The notes under the pieces were generated by a model that saw nothing but the letters and a program-made list of their open reading frames with translations, was not told the origin of the DNA and ran no database searches. The position numbers were made by a program, and so were the translations under genes. A DNA stretch of 64,000 bases from Sphingomonas sp. DG1-23 (lineage in GTDB: Bacteria; Pseudomonadota; Alphaproteobacteria; Sphingomonadales; Sphingomonadaceae), in the NCBI RefSeq assembly GCF_030730875.1, contig NZ_JAVAMA010000008.1:179006-243005 (forward strand), given 5' to 3'. Below are positions 24,983 to 32,325 of this stretch, piece after piece (position 1 is the stretch's first letter; each line of letters opens with the position of its first letter).

Positions 24983-25941
24983 TCGGAACCGCGGCAACCA
25001 CACCGACTGTCCCGGAAGCGCACACGAGTGAACCTGCAAGAGAGGATCGCGTGCTCGTCGGCGTGGAGCTGGGAGGCACGAAGACAATTGTCGTTGTCGG
25101 CCGCGGTCGTGAGGTGATCGACCATCTCGTGGTGCCGACGACGACGCCCCGGAAGACACTCCGCGCCGTCGCATCCCGGTTGCACAGCTGGCGCGAGACC
25201 TATCGGCCGGTGGCGATGGGAGTTGCCAGCTTCGGCCCGATCGCGCTCACGGGCCGGTATCGCTCGCGTGGCGCGATGCTGCCCAATCCCAAGCCGGGCT
25301 GGTCCGACGCCGACGTGCTGGGGCCGCTGGTGGAGGCGATGCCGGTCCCCGTGGCGCTCCATACCGACGTCACGGCGGCTGCATTGGCGGAGGGGCGCTG
25401 GGGTGCCGCGAAGGGTCTTCGCGATTTCGTCTATATCACCGTCGGAACCGGTATCGGCATGGGCATCATCGCCAATGGCGAGCCCATTACCGGCAGGATG
25501 CACCCCGAAGCCGGGCACATGCGCGTCCGCCGGCTGGCGGGAGATGCATTCGCCGGCGTCTGCCCCTTCCACCGCGATTGCCTCGAGGGCCTTGCCTCCG
25601 GCCCCGCCATCGCCGCCCGGTCGGGCGCACCGGCAGCGACGCTATCGTCTGACGACCCGGCATGGGCGTCGGTCGCATACGCGCTGGCCGAGGCAATGAG
25701 CGTTCTGCTGCTTACCCTTTCCTGCGAACGGATCGTGATCGGCGGCGGCGTGGGCGTGGGCCAGCCGCACCTGCTCGACATGATCCGGACGCGGATCATC
25801 GACAAGCTCGCCGGGTATTTACCGGGCTTCGACGAGAGGACGGCCGCGGACACCATCGTGCCCGCAGCGCTTGGAGGGGATGCGGGTCCGCTCGGTGCGC
25901 TTCTCCTCGCGAGCCGCGCATCAGTCGCGCCTCCGCCGTAG
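24979..25941 (+). CDS. ROK family sugar kinase, fructokinase-like
   Basis: A 320-residue ROK protein from the ATG at 24979; a GTG two codons earlier is also in frame. The N-terminal phosphate-binding motif is VGVELGGTKTIVVVGRG. The catalytic Asp lies in HTDVTAAALAEGRWG. The ROK zinc site is visible as HPEAGHMRVRR followed by CPFHRDCLEGLASGPAI, and the spacing CPFHxDCLEGLASG is that of bacterial fructokinases. GTGIGMGIIANGEPI completes the nucleotide site. There is no DNA-binding domain, so it is an enzyme rather than a ROK repressor. It lies downstream of a promoter that shares its spacer palindrome with the PadR gene and ahead of a serine hydrolase. Confidence 0.85.
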   Translation: MIGTAATTPTVPEAHTSEPAREDRVLVGVELGGTKTIVVVGRGREVIDHLVVPTTTPRKTLRAVASRLHSWRETYRPVAMGVASFGPIALTGRYRSRGAMLPNPKPGWSDADVLGPLVEAMPVPVALHTDVTAAALAEGRWGAAKGLRDFVYITVGTGIGMGIIANGEPITGRMHPEAGHMRVRRLAGDAFAGVCPFHRDCLEGLASGPAIAARSGAPAATLSSDDPAWASVAYALAEAMSVLLLTLSCERIVIGGGVGVGQPHLLDMIRTRIIDKLAGYLPGFDERTAADTIVPAALGGDAGPLGALLLASRASVAPPP

Positions 25942-25992
25942 CAACCTCGCGGCAGGAATGGTTTACTCGGATCCGACCGAAGGAGATCGCCA

Positions 25993-27447
25993 ATGCTCTC
26001 GCTCGCCTTCACAATGTTGCTTGCTGCTGCAAGTCCCGGGTCATCCTCGGAATCTACCGTTTGCGGACAGGTTCCACCGGCGGAGGGATCGCAATTGCCA
26101 TCGACTGTGACGGCGGTGCGTCTGGCCGGGGATTGGATCAGTGTGATCAACATGGCGGATGACGCCACCTATGTCCGCTTCGTAAAGGATCGTGGCCCCG
26201 TGCTGCTGGATGGTCCAGAGCGGTGGCTGGAATTGCGGGACAATCTGCGCGGCCTCCAGTTGTGCGGGGTCAAATCCGCCGATGCCGGCGGCGTGCAGCT
26301 GTGGAGCTACGATCCGAGCTGGGACTCGTATGGCATCATGTATCTCAAGCCGGGCGCGACGCCTGCCGACAAGATCGAGTTCGTCTTCCTGGGAGGGACC
26401 GAGGAAGTTCCACCCGGCGCCGCCAGGCCGGCGAAGCTCCCGCTGCCCGTGCTGATCAAGGCCGTCGAGGCGCGCGCGGCGAGCCGGACGGCGAAGGACC
26501 AGTTTTCGGGTGCGATCCTGTTGGCGCAGAAGGGGCACGTGCTGCTCCAGGAGGCCTATGGGCTGGCGGATCGCGAGAACCGCAAGCCGAACACGCTCGA
26601 CACGCAGTTTCGGTTTGGATCGATGGGCAAGATGTTCACGGCCGTCGCAGTCATGCAGCTGGTCCAGAGCGGCAAGATCGACCTGGAGGCGCCGATCGGA
26701 CGCTATCTGGCCGATTACCCGAACCAGGACGTCGCGACCAAGGTGAGCGTCGCCAATTTGCTCACCCATACCGGCGGAACGGGCGATATTTTCGGACCCC
26801 AGTTCGACGCGCACAAGGCGTCGTTGCGCAGTACGAAGGATTATGTGGATCTGTATGGCGCGCGCGCTCTGGATTTCGCGCCGGGAAGCCGCGTTTCCTA
26901 CAGCAATTACGGCTTCATTCTGCTGGGAAGGATCGTGGAGGCGGTCTCTGGCCTCAATTACGATGCGTACATCCGGCGGAATATCTTTGAGCCGGCGGGT
27001 ATGGGCTCGACGGGAAACCAACCGGAGAGCGCCGTCCTGTCACACCGGGCCGTCAGCTATATGGGGTCGGGGACTCGGCTCAAGCGCGCCGATGAGACGC
27101 TGCCGCTCAACGGCACGGCCGCAGGCGGCGGCTATTCGACGGTTGGCGACTTCAACAGGTTCGTCAATGGCCTGACGTCCCATCGGCTTTTGCGGAGCGA
27201 CACGCTTCAGAAGCTGATCGACGGCGGAATACGAATGAAGGACGGGCAGTTCGCCCGCTTCGATTTCGGTGGATCGATGGCGGGAACTGGCCGGTACATC
27301 GGACACGGCGGCGGTGCGCCTGGAATGAGCGGTTCCTTGCACCACTTCCTGAAGCGCGGCGTCACGGTGATCGTACTGGCCAATCGCGATCCCGGCGCGG
27401 CCGAGAGTATTGCGCTATTTGCCGCGCATCGGCTGCCTGCCGATTGA
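25993..27447 (+). CDS. Exported serine hydrolase (beta-lactamase/D-aminopeptidase-like)
   Basis: A 484-residue protein with a GAAGGAG ribosome-binding site before the ATG. A short signal peptide precedes about 140 residues of a domain without recognised fold, then the class C beta-lactamase-like domain: S210-M-G-K213 in FRFGSMGKMF, Y303-S-N305 in VSYSNYGF, and HGGG near residue 433. All three active-site elements are intact, unlike the family member at 9774. The natural substrate is probably a peptide or ester. It follows the ROK kinase by 51 bases on the same strand. Confidence 0.8.
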   Translation: MLSLAFTMLLAAASPGSSSESTVCGQVPPAEGSQLPSTVTAVRLAGDWISVINMADDATYVRFVKDRGPVLLDGPERWLELRDNLRGLQLCGVKSADAGGVQLWSYDPSWDSYGIMYLKPGATPADKIEFVFLGGTEEVPPGAARPAKLPLPVLIKAVEARAASRTAKDQFSGAILLAQKGHVLLQEAYGLADRENRKPNTLDTQFRFGSMGKMFTAVAVMQLVQSGKIDLEAPIGRYLADYPNQDVATKVSVANLLTHTGGTGDIFGPQFDAHKASLRSTKDYVDLYGARALDFAPGSRVSYSNYGFILLGRIVEAVSGLNYDAYIRRNIFEPAGMGSTGNQPESAVLSHRAVSYMGSGTRLKRADETLPLNGTAAGGGYSTVGDFNRFVNGLTSHRLLRSDTLQKLIDGGIRMKDGQFARFDFGGSMAGTGRYIGHGGGAPGMSGSLHHFLKRGVTVIVLANRDPGAAESIALFAAHRLPAD

Positions 27448-27743
27448 GCGGGTCACGGCTTGAAAGCCGCCTTTGGCGCGACGTGATCGTCGGCTTACCC
27501 GCGGCTGCACCCAGAATCCGCAATCCAAATAGGCGGCCTCCCGACTAGCGCCTGCATGAGCGACGGCGGCTATCAGGATCGTTTGCGGGTAAATTGAACA
27601 GCCGGCTTTGGGCGCGCAGGCGCCGTTCGTTGCCGACGACGGCAATCGGGCCGCCAACAGACGGGCAGCTTTCGGGCGCTCATACGCCGCAAGCTGTCTT
27701 GGTCGCATGTTTGTGAAGCTGGTGCCTTCAGATCTTCGTACGA
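27448..27743. other. Gene-free interval
   Basis: About 300 bases between two convergent genes. It has scattered words of the regional repeat family (ggcgccgttcgttgcc, gggcagctttcgg) but no gene. Confidence 0.35.
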
Positions 27744-27748
27744 CGTAT

Positions 27749-27788
27749 GAACCATGACCGCGCGCGTGAGAGCGCGCAGCCATGGTTC
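27749..27788 (-). terminator. Stem-loop downstream of the autotransporter gene
   Basis: Outer arms gaaccatg and catggttc (8 bp, perfect) enclose inner arms gcgcgc/gcgcgc around gtgaga. It lies seven bases beyond the stop codon of the autotransporter and is probably its terminator, although the U-run is weak. Confidence 0.55.
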
Positions 27789-27794
27789 AACAAT

Positions 27795-30362
27795 TTACCA
27801 GCCGAAGGTCATGCCGACGCGACCGCCAGCCGAACCCTTCACGGTCGAACCTGCAAACCCGCCGCTCACCCAGACATGGTCGCTCACGCGGGCCACCGCG
27901 GCGCCCGAATAGCCCTGTTCGCCGCGATAGGTGGAGAGGTTGAACGAAACCGCCACGTTCATGTCGCCCGGGATGGTCGTGCCGCCCAGCGCCATAGCCG
28001 CTGCGATGCCGCCATTGGCGCGCCGCATCCCGGTGTCGATCCGGCCCTCCGCCGCGGTCATCCGCGTGCCCAGCGTGGCGAGCTCGGTCAGATCGACGGC
28101 CGTCGTGGCGAGATTACCCGCGGCATCGCTTGTCACGAGGCTGAGCGCGCCCTGCTGTGCCGCCCGGCTCGCTGCGGAGTTGATCCCGGACATGGTGTAG
28201 GTCGAGGCGGCGGAGCCCACCGACACCTGGTTGGCGCGCGTCGCCACTGCACCTTGCCCGATCGCGACGCTGCCCGCTGCGCCCGCATTGGCACCGTCGC
28301 CGAGCGCGATTGCCGAGGCCCCGTTGGCTACGCTCTGGTTACCTAATGCGACGGCGCCCTGCCCGGTTGCGGTATTGTTGCGGCCCATTGCCACCGCGCC
28401 GGCGCCGGTCGCAACGTTGGGGTCTCCGATCGCCACCGCGCCGTTGCCGCTGGCGCTGTTGCCCGCCCCGATCGACACCGACTGGCCGGTTACCGCCCGC
28501 GCACCGTTGCCGATCGCCACCGAGGATTCGCCTCCTGCGACGGCATTGGCGCCGACTGCGATCGACTGGGCTCCGGTCGCCTGCGGCCCCGGTCCGGCCA
28601 TGTTGCTACGGAAATAGGCGCCGTTGGCGAGCGCCGTGTTGGCCGCGCCCTGCGCGGCGGCAGCGTTCGCCACTGCCGTGTTCGCGGTGCCTTGCGCGGT
28701 CGCTGCGTTTGCGACTGCGGTATTCGCAGTGCCTTGCGCAGCATTGGCGGCGAGGAGCGCCTGATCGGCGGTGGTACCCCCGGCGGTGGCTGCGGCGAGA
28801 GCGTTGTTCGCGGTGGACTGCGCGGTTGCAGCGTTGGCGAGCGCGGTATTGGCGGTCGCCGCCACGGCGTTGAGCTGGGTCAGGTTGACTGCGTCGGTCC
28901 CCGCGGTGCCCGCGGCTACGTTGGTCACCTGCCGCTCGGCGCCCGCCGCGCCGACCGATACGCTGTTGGTGCGGTCTGCCACCGAATTGGCGCCCAGCGC
29001 CACCGCATTGGTTGCCGCCGCGCCGACCTGCGCGTTGGCGCCCAGCGCAACGCTATCATCGGCTTCCGCCGCCGCGGCCGACCCGCCGGCAAACGCGCGC
29101 GCGCCCGACGCGAGCGTATTGTTGCCGCCGCCGCTCCGCTGGCCGCCGATCGCCACCGACTCGGCTCCCGTCGCGCTGGCACTGAGGCCCAGGGCGACCG
29201 AGCGGCTGCCACTGGCCGCCGCGAGGAAGCCCATCGAGACATCATATTGGCCGCCGCTATTCGCCCCGAGGCCCACGGCGACGCTGCCGAACGCGCTGGC
29301 GACGCTGTTCTGGCCCACCGCGGTGCCCGACTGGTTGGCGTTGGCGCCGGCGCCAAGCGCAGTCGCGTTGAACGCGACAGCAGAGGCGTTGCGGCCCAAG
29401 GCCACCGAGTCGACATCGACAGCGCTGGCGCCTGCGCCGACCGCGACCGAGCCCAGTCCGGACGACGTGGCCGTCGAGCCGACCGCAACGCTGCCCTCGC
29501 CGCTCGCTGTGGTGAGGATCGGCACCCCGCTGAGCGCCCCGCCGAGCGCCACGGCGCCGGCACCGCTGCTCGTCGCGCCGTAGCCGAGAGCGGCCGATGC
29601 CTCGCCGCTGGCCCGCGTACCCTGGCCGATGGCCGTGCTGTAGTCTCCGGTGGCGGCTGCAATCAGGCCGAACGCCGAACCGTTGCGCCCGGTTGCATCC
29701 GCCCCGAAACCGAGCGCGATTGCCTGATCGCCGGCCGTGGCCAGATAGCCCATAGCAATCGAGCCATAGGCGGTGCCGCTGGCCTGACGGCCCATGATGA
29801 TGCTGTCGGCTGCGACGGAGCTGGCCTCCGAACCGATCACGATCGACGCGCCGCCTTGCGAATCCGCACGATAGCCGATGGCGATCCCATCATCCCCGTC
29901 GGCGACGCTGTTGGTGCCAAGCGCTATCGACTCTTCGCCGAAAGCCTGCGCGACGACGCCGACCGAGATCGAGTCGTCGCCCGTCGCGCGGGCACCGAAG
30001 CCGAGTGCGGTCGAGCTGTCGCCGCTTGCCTCGGTAACCGCGCCGATCGCCACCGCGGTGCTGGCGAGCGCGTCTGCCGAATAGCCGATCGCCACCGAGG
30101 CGAAGGCGCTTGTGCCGCCCGGGCCCTGCACGCTTGCCGCTTCGCCGATCGCCACGTTGGAATCGCCATTCACCGTCGCGTCGCCGCACACGGCATTGTC
30201 GTCCGACCCGGGCGAAAGCGTGCCTTGCGGGTTGTTGGTGGCGTCCCGGCAAAAGACGTTCTGCGCCTGCGCTTCGCCGGTGGCGAGCATCAGCGCTACC
30301 GCGCCGGTCGAGGCAGTGGCGAAGATGCGCAGCGCGCGATGGGTCTTGCGTTCGGCAGTCAT
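27795..30362 (-). CDS. Trimeric autotransporter adhesin (YadA/Hia type)
   Basis: An 855-residue protein from the ATG at 30362 (AGGGGA site upstream). The signal peptide ends near TGEAQAQN (about 34). Residues 60-430 are a left-handed beta-roll head of 14-residue repeats of the form SVAIGxxA, DSxALGxxA and GSxAxGxxA. A neck (VTNVAAGTAGTDAVNLTQLN) leads to an alanine-rich coiled coil with repeated ATAQGTANTAVANA units, then a second head block and a second coiled coil. The C-terminal membrane anchor is NGGIAAAMALGGTTIPGDMN to the final GRVGMTFGW. It is a trimeric outer-membrane adhesin. It is followed by a stem-loop and lies last in a same-strand cluster with an Inh-type inhibitor, a lipoprotein and a small exported protein. 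Confidence 0.92.
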   Translation of the reverse strand: MTAERKTHRALRIFATASTGAVALMLATGEAQAQNVFCRDATNNPQGTLSPGSDDNAVCGDATVNGDSNVAIGEAASVQGPGGTSAFASVAIGYSADALASTAVAIGAVTEASGDSSTALGFGARATGDDSISVGVVAQAFGEESIALGTNSVADGDDGIAIGYRADSQGGASIVIGSEASSVAADSIIMGRQASGTAYGSIAMGYLATAGDQAIALGFGADATGRNGSAFGLIAAATGDYSTAIGQGTRASGEASAALGYGATSSGAGAVALGGALSGVPILTTASGEGSVAVGSTATSSGLGSVAVGAGASAVDVDSVALGRNASAVAFNATALGAGANANQSGTAVGQNSVASAFGSVAVGLGANSGGQYDVSMGFLAAASGSRSVALGLSASATGAESVAIGGQRSGGGNNTLASGARAFAGGSAAAAEADDSVALGANAQVGAAATNAVALGANSVADRTNSVSVGAAGAERQVTNVAAGTAGTDAVNLTQLNAVAATANTALANAATAQSTANNALAAATAGGTTADQALLAANAAQGTANTAVANAATAQGTANTAVANAAAAQGAANTALANGAYFRSNMAGPGPQATGAQSIAVGANAVAGGESSVAIGNGARAVTGQSVSIGAGNSASGNGAVAIGDPNVATGAGAVAMGRNNTATGQGAVALGNQSVANGASAIALGDGANAGAAGSVAIGQGAVATRANQVSVGSAASTYTMSGINSAASRAAQQGALSLVTSDAAGNLATTAVDLTELATLGTRMTAAEGRIDTGMRRANGGIAAAMALGGTTIPGDMNVAVSFNLSTYRGEQGYSGAAVARVSDHVWVSGGFAGSTVKGSAGGRVGMTFGW

Positions 30363-30542
30363 GATGAATCCCCTTTTCGATGCAGTCCTGTGCGACGAGG
30401 CGGGGAGTGGCACGACGCCGCTGCGCCCATGCGCGGTCGTCCAAGGCCGGCTGGCCTGCCCATCCCCGTTGTCATGAAGCGAAACGAGATTTGCCGCGGG
30501 ATCCGGACAGGCGGATTCAATTATTATGCGGCGCCGTGCAGA

Positions 30543-31211
30543 TCATCGCGAAAGCACCCATCCGCCCGGCTCCGCGACGTAGCGATTGTCAGCCACAGGT
30601 TCGAGCGCGAGCATCTCGTCTCCCGGTCCCCAAAACATGATCTTTATGTCCTCCATCGACCAGCGCGTCAGGCGCCGCGGCAGGGGCGCGCCGGCACAAC
30701 CGGTGCCCAGACGGATGCCCCGCCTCGGTGCGCTCGACCAGGCGGGCGTAGCGGTAAGGACGAGATGGCATGGGGGACGGCGGCGGCGCTGCAGCGTCCA
30801 TTTGCCGAGAAGCTCGGAAGCTTGTGGCAGCCGCGTATAGCCCGCCATCCGTGGCACCAGATAGAAGGCCGGCGCCTGAAGATCGGGGCTGCTAAGCAGT
30901 GTGGTCTCGTCCTCCACGAAGGTCATTACCGGTTTGCCCTTGTCGTCGAGCAGGACGATTCCGTCCATCGGTCGCCACGCGACGACGGCCGCACTCGCGC
31001 GGAATCGCGTGGCGCAGGCACGATCGGGCCGAGCGCGCCACGCTGCGCCGGCCCGCTCCGCCGTCAGCTGGATTTCGCAGGCGGCAGAGCCGTCGGTCGG
31101 GATGATTTGGTATGGTCCCGCCATTTCGCCGACGATCTCCTGCGACCGCGCGTGTGCCGGAATCGCCGCTCCGAGCGCGAGAGCCAGCACCGCCGCTGCC
31201 CGGCGCGTCAC
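30543..31211 (-). CDS. Exported AprI/Inh-type protease inhibitor, apparently two domains
   Basis: A 222-residue protein starting at a GTG (31211) that overlaps the upstream lipoprotein stop as GTGA. The signal peptide is AAAVLALALGAAIPAHA. Two successive segments each show the Inh beta-barrel pattern of a cysteine pair, a Trp-rich strand and a closing DDxG or GPGDE turn: EMAGPYQIIPTDGSAACEIQ to GIVLLDDKGKPVMTF, and LLGKWTLQRRRRPPCHLVLT to FWGPGDEMLALEP. Known Inh proteins are about 110 residues with one barrel and inhibit serralysin-type metalloproteases in the periplasm. No metalloprotease gene is in the window. The second domain is inferred from the repeated pattern. Confidence 0.7.
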   Translation of the reverse strand: MTRRAAAVLALALGAAIPAHARSQEIVGEMAGPYQIIPTDGSAACEIQLTAERAGAAWRARPDRACATRFRASAAVVAWRPMDGIVLLDDKGKPVMTFVEDETTLLSSPDLQAPAFYLVPRMAGYTRLPQASELLGKWTLQRRRRPPCHLVLTATPAWSSAPRRGIRLGTGCAGAPLPRRLTRWSMEDIKIMFWGPGDEMLALEPVADNRYVAEPGGWVLSR

Positions 31212-31750
31212 AGGAACGCCTTCGCCACGGCAAGCGAGCGCGCCTTCGCATCGTCGCCCGCAGGCAGCTTGAAGAAGTTGATGACGACATAGCGCCGGTC
31301 GTCGATGAACAATTGTGCCTGGCGGGCCGAAGTGCTCCAGAACGCCGCCTTGCCGAGTCCGGGCACAGGATCGGCGGGCGGCGCGAGCCCGCCTCCGGTG
31401 CGGGCATTCTCGATCGCTGCGGGCGTCGCGTCGCCGTCGGGCGCCTCGCGCGCGACGAGCATCAGCGTCGCGCCATTGGCATAGGTAAAGGTGCACATCG
31501 ACGCCGCCGCTAGGCCGTTACCGCCCGCCGACATCACTTCGAGCTTTGTGTCGCTCACAGGCGCACCGCCGAGTGCGGACGCCTTTTCGCGGCCGAGAGA
31601 TGCGCAAGCGTCCCGCGCATCCCAGCTGCCGGCGACCGCCACTGCGGAGGGATCCGATCCCGCGCCACCCGAACCGCCACATCCGGCGAGCAGCGTTGCG
31701 ATCGCGATCATGCCCGGTCTGACACGTCGCAGCACCAGGATCGCGCTCAT
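31208..31750 (-). CDS. Putative lipoprotein of unknown function
   Basis: A 180-residue protein with a lipobox (IATLLAGCGG, Cys at about 24) after a short hydrophobic stretch, so it is probably lipid-anchored. The mature part has a Cys pair (DACASLGRE and SMCTFTYANG), a GLGKAAFWSTSARQAQLFID stretch and YVVINFFKLPAGDDAKARSL, similar in layout to small periplasmic proteins of about 150 residues that bind ligands. Its start overlaps the stop of the gene before it (ATGA) and its stop overlaps the start of the inhibitor (GTGA), so the three genes are translated from one mRNA. Confidence 0.65.
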   Translation of the reverse strand: MSAILVLRRVRPGMIAIATLLAGCGGSGGAGSDPSAVAVAGSWDARDACASLGREKASALGGAPVSDTKLEVMSAGGNGLAAASMCTFTYANGATLMLVAREAPDGDATPAAIENARTGGGLAPPADPVPGLGKAAFWSTSARQAQLFIDDRRYVVINFFKLPAGDDAKARSLAVAKAFL

Positions 31751-32193
31751 TGCGCCCGCTTCGCCGTATCAGCGGCCCAGTCGACGAAGACTGTCCGCGA
31801 CTGGTTCATCGTCACGGTGCAGTCCGGCCCGGTGGTCCCGACGCAATCATAGGCCCATTGGCCAGGCATGGGCGCTGCACCTTGCCCGGGCAGGGTTCGC
31901 GGACTCGCCGGGCGGCGCAACGACACCCGGATGACCGACCCGGTTTTCACCCAAGCGTAGCAGGTGGTCTTCTGGACCTTGTCGTCGCACACCAGCGCGA
32001 CATCCGGGTCGGTATCGATCGATACGCGCGCGCCGCCTGAATTAGCCGAGATGATGCGGATGCTTTGCCCCGACGCCGAATCGGCGCCGATCGTCGACTT
32101 GCCCCCGAGCAGGATTACCTGTGACGCCGCGGGGGCGGCGCTGAAACCGATCGTCGCAACCGCGACGGCTGCAGCCAGATGCAAAACCGACAT
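31747..32193 (-). CDS. Small exported protein of unknown function
   Basis: A 148-residue protein with a GGAGGGAAAG site before the ATG at 32193. The signal peptide is LHLAAAVAVATIGFSAAPAA. The mature part has two cysteine pairs, around ALVCDDKVQKTTCYAW and WAYDCVGTTGPDCTVTMN, and ends TVFVDWAADTAKRAQ. The second pair and the final VxF strand resemble the small repeats in bacterial surface proteins where a disulphide closes a beta-hairpin. No family is recognised. It is the first gene of the cluster that leads to the inhibitor and adhesin. Its start is 132 bases from the divergent kinase gene, so the two probably share a control region. Confidence 0.6.
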   Translation of the reverse strand: MSVLHLAAAVAVATIGFSAAPAASQVILLGGKSTIGADSASGQSIRIISANSGGARVSIDTDPDVALVCDDKVQKTTCYAWVKTGSVIRVSLRRPASPRTLPGQGAAPMPGQWAYDCVGTTGPDCTVTMNQSRTVFVDWAADTAKRAQ

Positions 32194-32325
32194 GTCTTTC
32201 CCTCCCTGTCGACCGGCGAATGCGCGGCCTCTCGACAGACCAAACGTCATTGGCTCGCCAAACCGGACAAGGCACGATGGCTTCGTATTTGCGCAGGCAC
32301 TGTCCATGGCGAATTGGGGGGAACA

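Noticed and set aside
27795..30362. Tandem-repeat or CRISPR-like array
   Set aside because: The periodic 42-base pattern is the coding repeat of the YadA-type head (14 residues); there are no spacers of fixed length.
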